DNA from: JAKQDH01 sp029558835
GTDB lineage: Bacteria > Planctomycetota > Phycisphaerae > UBA1845
Assembly (NCBI GenBank): GCA_035356615.1
Contig: DAOQSN010000027.1
Location: forward strand, 12,270 to 76,269
Direction of reading: 5' to 3'
Length of the DNA: 64,000 nt
Position numbers and translations under genes: made by a program. The notes beneath the pieces were generated by a model. That model was not told the DNA's origin and did not search any database. It was given only the letters and a program-made list of their open reading frames with translations. Numbering within the stretch: the stretch's first letter is position 1; each line of letters opens with the position of its first letter. Shown piece by piece: positions 17,710 to 27,045 of the stretch.

Positions 17710-17898
17710 CCCCCGGAACGGCCCCCCGATCGACCCCTGATGGCCGCTTGCAGTTGTGCCGCCCTGGAGTCGATAACCGATGAATGACCACGTCGTCCGG
17801 CCCTGGGGCGGCCGGCGGCGAGACAACCAGGGACGCACTCCCACCGGAAGCGTTCCGTAATAATTTCAAAAGGCAACACACGCTGCACAAATGCGGCT

Positions 17899-20800
17899 GT
17901 GGGTGAGGCGAAACCGGTGTCGAAGCAGAGCGAGCACGGTTCCAAGTCGCTGGTGATCGTGGAATCACCGAGCAAGGCGCGCACCATCAACCGGTACCTC
18001 GGGCCGGGGTACACGGTGCTGGCGTGCATGGGGCACGTACGCGACCTGCCCAAGAACGACATCGGCATTGACTTCGAGCATGATTTCGAGCCCATCTACG
18101 AGACCCTGCCGGACAAGCGCAAGGCGCTCGGCGAGCTGAGACGGGCGGCCGGCAAGGCCCCCCAGGTCTTCCTGGCGACCGACCTTGACCGGGAGGGAGA
18201 AGCCATCGCCTGGCACCTCGTGCATGCGCTGGGGCTGGATCCAGCGCGGGCCCGGCGGGTAGTGTTCAACGAGATCACGAAGAGCGCGATCGGCGCGGCG
18301 TTCCAACAGCCGCGTGGCCTGGACATGGACAAGGTCGAGGCCCAACAGGCGCGCCGGCTGCTCGACCGCATCGTCGGCTACCAACTCAGCCCGCTGCTGT
18401 GCGCGAAGATCAGCAACAACCTGTCGGCCGGGCGGGTGCAGTCCGTCGCGGTCCGCCTGGTCGTGGAGCGCGAGCGGGAGATTCGCAGCTTCATCCCGCA
18501 GGAGTCGTGGGGCCTGCACGGGTGCTTTACGCCTGACCTGGAGGCCACTGACCGGCTGGCGACGGAGTGGGCCCGCCTGCTGGAGAGCGCGACCAACGGC
18601 AACGGCGAACCGAAGGCCAAGGAGCGCAACGCCTGGCTGGCGCGGCACGGCTGCGTATACGCGCAACTGACCAAGTTGGGCGGCATCGAGTTTCGCCCCG
18701 CCAACGTGCAGGAGGCGCGGGCGGCGGCCGAGCTGCTCGGCTTCGTGACGGAGCGCGTGCAGGAGAGCGCGTGGGAAGCGTATGCCGGACAGGGGCTCAA
18801 GACGGTCGCCCTCATCGGGCGGACGGACCGGAGCCGGGCGCCGGCGTATCACGTCAAGGACGTACAGAAGCGGCGCACGAGCAGCCGCCCGGGCCCGCCG
18901 TTCACGACGGCCACCCTGCAACAGGCGGCCTCCGGCGCCTTGGGCTTCGCCCCCGCGCGGACCATGCGCGTGGCGCAGGAGCTGTATGAGGGCGTGGACC
19001 TCGGCAAGGAAGAGGGGCCCGTCGGCCTCATCACGTACATGCGGACGGACTCCACGAACCTCAGCCAGGAGTCGGTGCAGGCGATTCGCGGCCTGGTGGG
19101 GCAGACGTATGGTCCCGCCTACGTGCCGGAGAAGCCGAACGTTTTCGCCCGCGGCAAGCGTGCCCAGGAAGCCCACGAGGCCATCCGTCCCACGGACGTC
19201 ACCCGCACGCCGGAGGCGTTGCGCGGCAAGCTGTCCGATGCGCACTGGAAGCTGTACGACCTGATCTGGCGGCGGGCGGTGGCGTCGCAGATGACCCCGG
19301 CCCAGTGGGACGCCACGACGATGTTCATCGCCGCGGACACACCGCGCGGGGAGGCGTTATTCAAGGCCCTGGGGCGGCGGCTGGTCTTCGATGGTTTCCA
19401 GCGGGTGAGCGGCACCCAGGCGGACGGCGACGTGGAACTGCCGGCCCTGGAGCCCGGTCAGCGCATCGCACCGCTCGCCATCACGCCGAAGCAGGAGTAC
19501 ACCTCGCCGCCGCCGCGCTACACCGAGGCGTCGCTGGTGAAGAAGCTGGAGGCGGAGGGCATCGGCCGACCCAGCACCTATGCCGCCATCATCCAGACCA
19601 TCCAGGACCGCGGCTACGTGGACCAGATCGATCGGCGCCTGTACGCCACCGACAAAGGTGAGATTGTTACCGACAAGCTGGTCGAACACTTCCCCCGCGT
19701 TCTCGACGTTAAGTTCACGTCGCACATGGAGGATGAGCTCGACAAGATCGAGGAGGCCCACCTCAACTGGGTGGAGGTGCTGCGCGAGTTCTACGGCCCG
19801 TTCAAGGAGTCTCTGGAGCGGGCCCAGGTGCAGATGGAGCCGGCGCGTTCGGAGCCCAGTCCCTACACGTGTAACGACTGCGGCCGGCCGATGGTGTACC
19901 GCTGGGGACGCAACGGGCGCTTCTTGTCCTGCTCAGGCTATCCCGAGTGCAAGTCCGCTCTGAACATCGACCGCGAGGGCAAGCCGCTGGCCGTCGTCAA
20001 CGGCCAGCACTCCTGCCCGCAGTGCGGACGCGACATGGTGGTGCGGCAGAGCCGGCGCGGGCCGTTCCTCGGATGCAGCGGGTATCCCGAGTGCAGCTAC
20101 ACGGTGCCGTGCGATGAGCGGGGCGTGCCGCTGCGCAAGGTGACGCCCGCGGAGATTCGGGAGAATTGCCCGGAGTGCGGGGCGCCGATGGTGGTGCGGT
20201 TCGGGCGCGGTGGGACGCTGCTGGGTTGCAGCAAGTACCCCAAGTGCAGGGGCACGCGGGGCCTGCCGCCCGGCGTGTATGTCGAGAAGCCCAAGCCGGA
20301 ACCGGCGGGCGTACGCTGCGACAAGTGCGGTCGGCCGATGGTGATTCGTAAGAGTCGCCGCGGACCGTTCCTCAGTTGCAGCGGTTTCCCGCGCTGCCGC
20401 AACGCCATGCCGCTGGACAAGTTAGATGAGCTCAAGGCCAAGGAGCAGGCGGGTGAAGTTCCCCCGCCGCCGGCCGAGCCCAACCCCCGCCTGGCCGCCA
20501 ACGGGACGCGCGCCGCGGGCAAGAAGGCCGCCAAGGTGGACATGGCCACGCTGGGCGATCCGCCGGCCGGTTTCGCCTGGACGCGCACGGGTCGGCCGGT
20601 GATCGAGGTCTGGCCCGAGGGGACGTTGCATTGTCCCGCCTGCGGATCGGAGATGGCGGCCAAGAACGGGCGCTTCGGCGCCTACTTCAGTTGCACGAAC
20701 TACCCGCGGTGTCGTTTCACGGCCAACCTGCGCGGCGAGGCGAAGAAGCACGCCGAGGTCCACATGCCCGCCCCGGCCAGACCCAAGCCGATCCCCACCG

Positions 20801-20958
20801 ACATCCGCTGCACGGAATGCGGCGCGCCGATGCTGGTCCGGACCGGGCGCACCGGCACCTTCTTAGGTTGCAGCGGCTACCCGAAGTGCAAGGCCGCCAA
20901 GCCGCTGCCCGAGGGCCTCAACGTGGAAGCCCTCACGGCTGGGGCCGCGGCCCGCTGA
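17899..20958 (+). CDS. topA: DNA topoisomerase I, type IA, with six C-terminal zinc ribbons
   Basis: TopA relaxes negative supercoils. The Toprim domain opens with SLVIVESPSKARTINRYLG, with acidic residues in ATDLDREGEAIAWH. The catalytic Tyr is residue 380 in GLITYMRTDSTNLS. FTTATLQQAASGALGF and YTEASLVKKLEAEGIGRPSTYA mark the core. The C-terminal third carries six four-Cys modules of the form CxxC...CSGYPxC, beginning near YTCNDCGRP, HSCPQCGRD, ENCPECGAP, VRCDKCGRP, LHCPACGSE and IRCTECGAP. E. coli TopA has three. The protein is 1019 residues. The GTG at 17899 lacks a good Shine-Dalgarno; a GTG seven codons later is possible. Confidence 0.96.
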   Translation: MGEAKPVSKQSEHGSKSLVIVESPSKARTINRYLGPGYTVLACMGHVRDLPKNDIGIDFEHDFEPIYETLPDKRKALGELRRAAGKAPQVFLATDLDREGEAIAWHLVHALGLDPARARRVVFNEITKSAIGAAFQQPRGLDMDKVEAQQARRLLDRIVGYQLSPLLCAKISNNLSAGRVQSVAVRLVVEREREIRSFIPQESWGLHGCFTPDLEATDRLATEWARLLESATNGNGEPKAKERNAWLARHGCVYAQLTKLGGIEFRPANVQEARAAAELLGFVTERVQESAWEAYAGQGLKTVALIGRTDRSRAPAYHVKDVQKRRTSSRPGPPFTTATLQQAASGALGFAPARTMRVAQELYEGVDLGKEEGPVGLITYMRTDSTNLSQESVQAIRGLVGQTYGPAYVPEKPNVFARGKRAQEAHEAIRPTDVTRTPEALRGKLSDAHWKLYDLIWRRAVASQMTPAQWDATTMFIAADTPRGEALFKALGRRLVFDGFQRVSGTQADGDVELPALEPGQRIAPLAITPKQEYTSPPPRYTEASLVKKLEAEGIGRPSTYAAIIQTIQDRGYVDQIDRRLYATDKGEIVTDKLVEHFPRVLDVKFTSHMEDELDKIEEAHLNWVEVLREFYGPFKESLERAQVQMEPARSEPSPYTCNDCGRPMVYRWGRNGRFLSCSGYPECKSALNIDREGKPLAVVNGQHSCPQCGRDMVVRQSRRGPFLGCSGYPECSYTVPCDERGVPLRKVTPAEIRENCPECGAPMVVRFGRGGTLLGCSKYPKCRGTRGLPPGVYVEKPKPEPAGVRCDKCGRPMVIRKSRRGPFLSCSGFPRCRNAMPLDKLDELKAKEQAGEVPPPPAEPNPRLAANGTRAAGKKAAKVDMATLGDPPAGFAWTRTGRPVIEVWPEGTLHCPACGSEMAAKNGRFGAYFSCTNYPRCRFTANLRGEAKKHAEVHMPAPARPKPIPTDIRCTECGAPMLVRTGRTGTFLGCSGYPKCKAAKPLPEGLNVEALTAGAAAR

Positions 20959-20980
20959 CGCTGCAAGGCGTCACCGCATA

Positions 20981-21045
20981 ACACCACCAAGGCACAAAGA
21001 CACAAAGTGCCGTCTGTCTTAGTGCCTTGGTGTCTTTATGGTTAA
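20981..21045. repeat. inverted repeat, CACCAAGGCAC family, left of GxxExxY gene
   Basis: CACCAAGGCAC (20985-20995) and GTGCCTTGGTG (21022-21032) form a perfect 11-bp stem. The arms continue into AAAGACACAAAG and TGTCTTTATGGTT. It follows topA by 26 bases, so it may also act as its transcription stop. Confidence 0.8.
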
Positions 21046-21069
21046 GCGTCCTTGCCCGCGGTAATCCAC

Positions 21070-21465
21070 TCACAGCACCATTCTCTTGATGCCGTCGCGG
21101 ATGAGCGACACGTTGAAGTTGACCAGCAACCCCAACCGTTTGTCCGCCAGCTTCATATACGTGAGCAGTTGTGCCTCGTGGATGGCGAGTATCTTCTCGA
21201 CCGCCTTCAACTCTACGACGATGCTCTCGTCCACGAGCAAGTCGATCCGGAGCCCTGCGTCCAGGCGCAGGCCGTCATAAACCACAGGCAGGACCTGCTG
21301 CGCCACATAGGGGACACCTTGTCTGCGCAACTCATGTGCCAGGCACGCTTCATAAACGCTTTCGAGCAAGCCGGGGCCGAGCGCCGAATGGACGCGGAAG
21401 GCGGCATCCACGACGACCCGCGCGGCATGTTCCGCGCGCTCCGGGACGGGCGCATGCTGCTTCAT
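21070..21465 (-). CDS. GxxExxY protein
   Basis: The 131-residue protein has the family signature GPGLLESVYEACLAHELR and a nuclease-fold-like core: GLRLDAGLRIDLLVDESIVVELKAVEKI (an Asp then a Glu-x-Lys), followed by HEAQLLTYMKLADKRLGLLVNFNV. The D...ExK layout resembles PD-(D/E)XK nucleases, but activity is not established for the family. It is enclosed by related inverted repeats (20981-21045, 21481-21541, 21657-21684), suggesting that gene and repeats travel as a unit. The ATG at 21465 is the family start. Confidence 0.88.
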   Translation of the reverse strand: MKQHAPVPERAEHAARVVVDAAFRVHSALGPGLLESVYEACLAHELRRQGVPYVAQQVLPVVYDGLRLDAGLRIDLLVDESIVVELKAVEKILAIHEAQLLTYMKLADKRLGLLVNFNVSLIRDGIKRMVL

Positions 21466-21480
21466 GGTTGTTTGCCTTCA

Positions 21481-21541
21481 GTTCACCACCCAGGCACAAA
21501 GAACGTCTGGCACCTTGGTGTCTTCGTGTCTTTGTGGTTGA
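21481..21541. repeat. inverted repeat, CACCAAGGCAC family, right of GxxExxY gene
   Basis: CACCACCCAGGCACAAAGAA is followed by TGGCACCTTGGTGTCTTCG and TGTCTTTGTGGTTG in inverse orientation. It is an imperfect copy of the repeat left of the gene. Confidence 0.75.
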
Positions 21542-21656
21542 CCCTCTTTTCCTCCACGCCGCGGATTCCCTGGTCCGCCAGTACGTACCGCCCACACGCC
21601 GGTTGGTCAATCGCCGCGTTTGTCGCGGCAACCTGAAGCCGTCGTACACCCTTTCG

Positions 21657-21684
21657 TTCACCACCAAGGTACCAAGACACGAAG
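21657..21684. repeat. CACCAAGG repeat, solitary half-copy
   Basis: TTCACCACCAAGGTACCAAG followed by ACACGAAG matches one arm of the repeats at 20981 and 21481. No second arm is seen nearby. Confidence 0.65.
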
Positions 21685-22236
21685 CTGTCTTCATGGGTTG
21701 GGCGCGGCAGGCTACCACGTCTGCCCCGTGGATTGAATAGAGGTCACCCTGCCATTGATTCACTGCCCGTGCAGCGGGGCAGAAACGACCTCGGGCCGCG
21801 TTGGTCAATCCGGTCGTCCGGGGCCCTTTTCCGGCCTGCGGCGCTGGGGAGAGATGATGGGCCGTGGTGCAGGGTTGGCCTTGACCCGCTTGTACCCCGA
21901 CGAGGTGCTGAGTGGCGCTTGGGGACAACGCAGGGTCCGCGCTTCAGCGGGCTTCTGTGGAACAGGGGGCGGGCTGTGGGTCTGAATATACAAAGCCCGC
22001 GGACCTCCTGTCCGCGGGCTCGTGCAGCAGACGTTCCGGTTCTGTAGAAGTATTGCTGCGGCTCCGTCCGCCGGAAGCGCTGCCGCCCCCCCCATACTGC
22101 GTCAAGAGTCGCGTCTTCCTCCGCCTCCTCCTGCGCGGGTGGGTATCTCCCCTCCTCCTGCGTAAGAACTGAGTCGCCGCCCCGGGGCGCCGCTGGTGAG
22201 CGGCGTCCGCCGGGCGGACCCAGGTGACTGCATGTC
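21685..22236. other. intergenic region with one strong hairpin, no gene recognised
   Basis: The short frames here have no recognisable family and no ribosome binding site. The only clear structure is the hairpin at 21994-22020. A GC-rich stretch with several CCTCCTCCTGCG-like runs lies at about 22110-22165. Confidence 0.4.
21994..22020. terminator. perfect GC hairpin
   Basis: AGCCCGCGGAC (21994-22004), a five-base loop CTCCT, and GTCCGCGGGCT (22010-22020) make an 11-bp perfect stem. There is no T tract on either side, and no gene ends immediately beside it. A terminator or a structured RNA are both possible. Confidence 0.45.
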
Positions 22237-22506
22237 CTATTGCTGGTTGCCGCCGCCCTCGATCATCTTGCGTAACTGGGCGTTCTCGCGCCGGGTGGCC
22301 TCCAGATCAAAGAGCAGGTACTTGATGCTCAGGCGCACGAAGTCGATGCTTTCCTGCAAACTGTTGAACGTGGCCTTGAGCTGTTCATGCCGCTCGCGCG
22401 TCTGGGCGACCAGCAGCTCGAGCTTATCGCGCTCACCCGCGGGGAGCGTCCCGATTTCCGCGATCAACTCCGCGAGCTTCCGCTGAAAGGTGTCCTCGTC
22501 CATCAT
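22237..22506 (-). CDS. small coiled-coil protein, 89 aa
   Basis: MMDEDTFQRKLAELIAEIGTLPAGERDKLELLVAQTRERHEQLKATFNSLQESIDFVRLSIKYLLFDLEATRRENAQLRKMIEGGG is almost entirely helical with heptad-like Leu spacing, so a soluble coiled-coil protein is likely. AAGGAAG lies just upstream of two adjacent ATG codons (22506 and 22503). No function is recognised. The clean composition and ribosome binding site make it a real gene. Confidence 0.7.
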   Translation of the reverse strand: MMDEDTFQRKLAELIAEIGTLPAGERDKLELLVAQTRERHEQLKATFNSLQESIDFVRLSIKYLLFDLEATRRENAQLRKMIEGGGNQQ

Positions 22507-22960
22507 GGCTTCCTTCCCCCGTGTGGCTGGTTGCCCGTGATGCCGGCCGCCCGCTCCGGCGGGAGGCGGCCTCGATCGGCCCCTGGCGCCGACGCCTCTA
22601 CCGACTGAGCAGAGGCGATGCCAGGCCGTGAAAACAACGCCGGGAGATGCAACGCGGCCGCAACTTCCAGCGGGACAGGGGGTTACGGTGCGGGCGGACG
22701 AGGGGCGGGCGAGGGAGGCCAGGTTCCGTCTGTAGCAGCGTGTTGCCGCCGGGAAACATCAGGTTGCCCGCCGGCGTCCTTCCTCGATGGGCGCGCGGCC
22801 GGCGCAAACGAGCGGGCCCGTCGCCGGAGCGCGTTCGGCGGCCGCTGAATCGGACGTTGCAACGCTACAAACCTCCTGAAGAACTGGTCCAACGATGTGA
22901 ATGCCGTGGCAGCCGGTGCGGTGGGCGGCTTCCGTGTCGGCCGACGCTACCACCAAGCCG
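22507..22960. other. intergenic region, nothing recognised
   Basis: The spacer lies between the M14 peptidase gene and the coiled-coil gene, both on the minus strand. No conserved gene, RNA or repeat was recognised in either strand. Confidence 0.4.
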
Positions 22961-25501
22961 TCAGCGACGCCGCAGACGGTACGCGGCCATGCCCACCGGC
23001 AGCCCGATAACCGGCAGCAGACCGAGCGCCCCGCACACTCCGGCCGGCCGCGGTCGATCGGCGGGATCACCGGCCAGGATGGTCACGGGCAAGTCCGCGC
23101 TGCAGGTCGTCCCGTCGTCGTTGGCGTAAGTAGCCCGCACGAGCACCGGCGTGTCGTCCGCGACCCATTCGGTCGTCAGCAACCCGGCGCTCAGCTTGGC
23201 CGGCGGCTCCGCAAGGGCCTCCCCGGCCGGCGTCAGCAACGCCCAGGCCACGGTCTGGGCCGTCACCTCCGGCGCCGGGCCCAACTCGAACTGCACGGTC
23301 GGGACAAACGTCGCGGGGGCCGGCGAGGCCACCTCGGCGGGCCCGCCCAGGGTCAACTCCGTGCACCACGGCCAGCGGGTCTCGGCGTCGAACACCCGCA
23401 CGGTCAGAGGCTCGGCCGCGAGCGCGTTGGCGCCCAGGGCGACCGTTGCGTTGAGCGTTCCCACGATCTCGCCTGCGGCGGCCGACACGTTGTACGCCAG
23501 CAGCTTGCCCGGCGCCACCAGCGTGCCCAGATTCGGATTGTCGAGGCTCCACGCAGCGTCCCCGTCGGCAGGAAACAGCGCGCCGTCATCGTAGACAATC
23601 TGCACAGTGAAATCGGCGACGCACGCGACGTTGTCGGCCACTTCGTCCGGGAGCCGCGCGGGTCCCTCGATCCGCGCGCCCACCGGCAGGCGATAGACCG
23701 CATCCACGGAGACGTCCTCGGCGGCGGCGATCGCGATGGTGTTCTGCCCCTCCGCCACGACGGCACCGTTTGTGACCCAGTGCACGAAGCGGCGGCCCTC
23801 GCTTTCCAGCGGCGCGGTGAGCACGAGGTTCGTCGGCACGGCGTACTCGCGCACGAAGCCCGCCGGTCCGGCGGCGCCCTTCGTCGCAGCGTCGATGTCA
23901 CGGGGTGAGACCTCGATCTCCACGCTCGCGGCGTTCGAGGTCACGGACAGCCGAAACAGCGTGGGCAGGCGGCAGCCGGTGGAGTCCACCTGCTGCCCGG
24001 GCAGACTGTCCCGGCAGAGGTCCAGGGCATTGGGCACGCCGTCGCCGTCCAGGTCCTGCTCGGTTTCCGCGCAGCCCATCTCATCGACGGGCGCGCCGCC
24101 CGGGCTGGCGGGGCAGTCGTCATCGTCGTCGAGGAAGCCGTCGGCGTCCCCATCCAGTTCCGCGGCGCCGGGAATGGCGCGGTCAGCGGCGAAATACAGA
24201 AACGCCGGCAGGTTCTCGACGCAGGTGGGGATGATCTGCTCCTCGGGCAGCGCGAAGTAAGGATACCCCCGCGGACGCACCTCCACGGTCAGGGCCATGA
24301 TGCCCAGCGCGCCGTGCCCCCAGTCCACCAGATCGCCGTTGACCAGGTACAGCAGGACGGATGCCTGCCCGGCCACGTAGTCATACTGCACGTCGGAGTG
24401 CTCCGCGTTGATCAGCACCGCCATTCGCCCGGCCACGCGCTCATACTCACTGACGTTCTCCACCGGCTGCGTCGTATGCCCCCACGGGTAGATGATGACC
24501 TGGCTGTAGTTGTGATAACTCAAGGCCCCGGCGAAGGTCCGTCCGGAGGTCGTTCCATTCAGCAGGTCGCGCACGGTCCGTGTCTCCGGCTCCGAGAACG
24601 GCGCCGGGCCGTGGTACGTTGCGTCGCCGGGATTGTCACTGGCGCCCGCGCCGCCGAACATGTAATCATAGTTACGATTGACGTCGACACCGAACGTGCC
24701 GTCGTCGTTGACCCGCCGGTTCTTGCGCCACCAGCGGTCCACATTCCAACTGTATACGAAACCGTCGGGGTTGACGATGGGGACAATCCAGACTTCCGCA
24801 TAGTTGAGCAGGCGGGTCACGTCGCCGTTCTTCAAGTAGTTCTCGACCAGGTACTCCGCGAAATACAGCGGCACCTCCACGCTGATCCACTCACGGGCAT
24901 GGTGGCAACCTAAGATGGCAACCGCGGGCTTCTCGGCGTCGGTCAGCACGGCATTGCTGCTGACGCGCAGGGCACGGATCGGCCGATCCTGCACCGACCG
25001 CCCGATGGTCTCCAGGACCACGAGGTCCGCGTGATTCGCGGCCAGGCGGCTGAGCACCGCCTCGGCCGCCGTCAGGTCGTGGTAGGTGGTAAAGTCCTCA
25101 GCCTGCGGGACGAGGCGCCGCGCCTGCTGCGCTTCCCAGGCCGCATACACATCTTCGCAGACCACCTCGAACAGCAAGCCCCGCCCCGCCAGGTAGTCCG
25201 TCAAGGCCGGCGTCACCCGGAAGACGAGGCGGTCGCCGTCCCGCTGCCAGGGATCGGCCCCGAGCTGTAACAGCAGCTCCGGTGCCACCTCGCGTGCGTC
25301 CACGGCGATGAGCTGCGTGAGCTCGGACGGCCCGGCCGGCGTCTCCGCGGCAGCCCGGCTGACGCCGACGCCCAGCGCCGTGACCACCAGAAGGCAGGTG
25401 ACCAGCGCCGTCCGTCCGTACCACCCAACGCGCTGAACCGGGCTCGCGCCGGCCCCGTGCTCTCGCCCCTTTCGGTCTCCGTGGTCGATCTGCGGCATCA
25501 T
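22961..25501 (-). CDS. secreted M14 zinc carboxypeptidase with thrombospondin-3-like repeats
   Basis: The 846-residue protein is exported: a basic N-terminus, then GRTALVTCLLVVTALGVGVSRAAAE. The M14 catalytic domain (about 100-420) has zinc ligands in CHHAREWIS and the later ALSYHNYSQ His, with substrate and catalytic residues in VNPDGFVYSW, RNYDYMFG and LTVEVRPRG. Next are Asp-rich calcium-binding thrombospondin type 3-like repeats (DGDADGFLDDDDDCPASPGG, DLDGDGVPNALDLC) and then beta-rich domains. The end, GVCGALGLLPVIGLPVGMAAYRLRRR, looks like a Cys-Gly, transmembrane, Arg-cluster sorting tail. The start is one of two adjacent ATGs (25501, 25498). Confidence 0.88.
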   Translation of the reverse strand: MMPQIDHGDRKGREHGAGASPVQRVGWYGRTALVTCLLVVTALGVGVSRAAAETPAGPSELTQLIAVDAREVAPELLLQLGADPWQRDGDRLVFRVTPALTDYLAGRGLLFEVVCEDVYAAWEAQQARRLVPQAEDFTTYHDLTAAEAVLSRLAANHADLVVLETIGRSVQDRPIRALRVSSNAVLTDAEKPAVAILGCHHAREWISVEVPLYFAEYLVENYLKNGDVTRLLNYAEVWIVPIVNPDGFVYSWNVDRWWRKNRRVNDDGTFGVDVNRNYDYMFGGAGASDNPGDATYHGPAPFSEPETRTVRDLLNGTTSGRTFAGALSYHNYSQVIIYPWGHTTQPVENVSEYERVAGRMAVLINAEHSDVQYDYVAGQASVLLYLVNGDLVDWGHGALGIMALTVEVRPRGYPYFALPEEQIIPTCVENLPAFLYFAADRAIPGAAELDGDADGFLDDDDDCPASPGGAPVDEMGCAETEQDLDGDGVPNALDLCRDSLPGQQVDSTGCRLPTLFRLSVTSNAASVEIEVSPRDIDAATKGAAGPAGFVREYAVPTNLVLTAPLESEGRRFVHWVTNGAVVAEGQNTIAIAAAEDVSVDAVYRLPVGARIEGPARLPDEVADNVACVADFTVQIVYDDGALFPADGDAAWSLDNPNLGTLVAPGKLLAYNVSAAAGEIVGTLNATVALGANALAAEPLTVRVFDAETRWPWCTELTLGGPAEVASPAPATFVPTVQFELGPAPEVTAQTVAWALLTPAGEALAEPPAKLSAGLLTTEWVADDTPVLVRATYANDDGTTCSADLPVTILAGDPADRPRPAGVCGALGLLPVIGLPVGMAAYRLRRR

Positions 25502-25735
25502 GGCTGGCGGTCCTCGACTATATAGAAGGCACAACACCGGGGCGTCGCGCCACGCGCCGCCCCGCACGGTACAGTATTAACAATGCCGCGGCTGGACGAA
25601 CGACACGCCGAGCCCACCCACGTGGACGCCGGTAACGGCACCGGCGGCGCCGCTGGGGCTCCTCGCGGCGGGTCCTCAGAATGCACCGAGTATAGCGAAC
25701 GGGCGATGGGGAACACAACCGGGTGGGCCGTCAGG

Positions 25736-27001
25736 TCACTCCGGTAACCGCCGGATGTGCGCGCCGACACTGGAGAGCTTCTCTTCGAAGCGCTCGTAGC
25801 CACGGTCGATGTGGTACACGCGGTGGACCCGGGTCGTGCCCTTGGCAATCAGACCCGCCAGAATCAGGGCGGCCGAGGCACGCAGGTCCGAAGCCATCAC
25901 CGGGGCGCCGACGAACCGCTTGATCCCCTCCACCGTCACCGTCGGCCCCTCCTTGCGCAACTGCGCCCCCATGCGGCTCAGCTCGCCGACGTGGAGGAAC
26001 CGATCGGGAAACACCTTCTCCGTAATCACACTGTTGCCGTCGGCCAGACAGAGCAGCGCCATCACCTGCGCCTGCAAGTCGGTGGGGAAACCGGGATACG
26101 GCTGCGTGGTAATCTGCGTCGGCTCCAGACGACGGGCCGAGGAAACCTCCACGCCGCCGTCCTTGCGCTCCACGATGACCCCGATCTGGCGAAGCCGATC
26201 CACCACCGCCAGCAGGTGGTCCACGCGCGCGCCCGGCAATTCGAGGTCGCCGTTGGTGATGGCAGCCGCAATCATGAACGTGCCCGCTTCAATCCGGTCG
26301 GGGATCACGCGGTGCTGCACCCCCGTAAGCTTCGGCACCCCGTCGATGACCAGGTGCGGCGTGCCGTGTCCCTGAATGCGTGCCCCGCAGGCGTTGAGGA
26401 AATCCGCCAGGTCGACCACCTCCGGTTCGCAGGCGGCGCACTCGATGATGGTGCGTCCCTCGGCCAGCGTGGCCGCCATCATCACGTTGGCGGTGGCCGT
26501 CACCGACGATCCGAACGGCCCCCCCAGGAACATCTCGGCGCCCGTGAGCCGCTTGGCCTTGAGCACGACGTCGCCGTTGAGCAACTCATACTCCGCGCCG
26601 ATGGCTTCCAGCCCCTGGACGTGCAGGTTGATGGGCCGGTCGCCGATGGCGCAGCCGCCGGGCATTGACACGCGGGCCCGCTTCCGCTTGGCCAGCAGCG
26701 GTCCCAGCACGCAGACGCTGGCCCGCATCTTGCTGACCAGGTCGTACTCCGCGTGGGTGTTGGACTCGTCCTCGACCCGCAGGTGCATCGCACCCTGCGC
26801 GTCCCGCTCGCAATGCACGCCCAGGCGCTGCAGCAGGACCTGCATCTGCCGGACGTCGGCCAGGTCGGGGACCTGCTCCAGAACGGTCTCCCCTTCCACG
26901 AGAATCGCCGCGGCCATGATGGGCAAAGCGGCGTTCTTCGCCCCGCCGATCGTGACGCTCCCGCGCAGCCGGTTGCCACCCGTGATCTCAAACAGGTCCA
27001 C
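25736..27001 (-). CDS. murA: UDP-N-acetylglucosamine 1-carboxyvinyltransferase
   Basis: MurA transfers enolpyruvate to UDP-GlcNAc, the first committed step of peptidoglycan synthesis. It shows GGAKNAALPIMAAAIL at the N-terminus, KMRASVCVLGPLLAK, the active-site Cys in MPGGCAIGDRPINLHVQGLEA, and DLRASAALILAGLIAKGTTRVHRVYHIDRGYERFEEKL at the end. Having the Cys rather than Asp predicts fosfomycin sensitivity at the target. The GTG at 27001 is preferred because GGGGAG lies five bases upstream and it gives 421 residues; an ATG six codons earlier (27019) is the alternative. It lies 44 bases downstream of prmC. Confidence 0.96.
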   Translation of the reverse strand: MDLFEITGGNRLRGSVTIGGAKNAALPIMAAAILVEGETVLEQVPDLADVRQMQVLLQRLGVHCERDAQGAMHLRVEDESNTHAEYDLVSKMRASVCVLGPLLAKRKRARVSMPGGCAIGDRPINLHVQGLEAIGAEYELLNGDVVLKAKRLTGAEMFLGGPFGSSVTATANVMMAATLAEGRTIIECAACEPEVVDLADFLNACGARIQGHGTPHLVIDGVPKLTGVQHRVIPDRIEAGTFMIAAAITNGDLELPGARVDHLLAVVDRLRQIGVIVERKDGGVEVSSARRLEPTQITTQPYPGFPTDLQAQVMALLCLADGNSVITEKVFPDRFLHVGELSRMGAQLRKEGPTVTVEGIKRFVGAPVMASDLRASAALILAGLIAKGTTRVHRVYHIDRGYERFEEKLSSVGAHIRRLPE

Positions 27002-27045
27002 ACCGCTCCCCTTTCTCATCCTGCCCGACCGGACCGGTCAGCGCC

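Noticed and set aside
17965..19245. 426-residue frame antisense to topA
   Set aside because: Shadow of topA; no recognisable motif.
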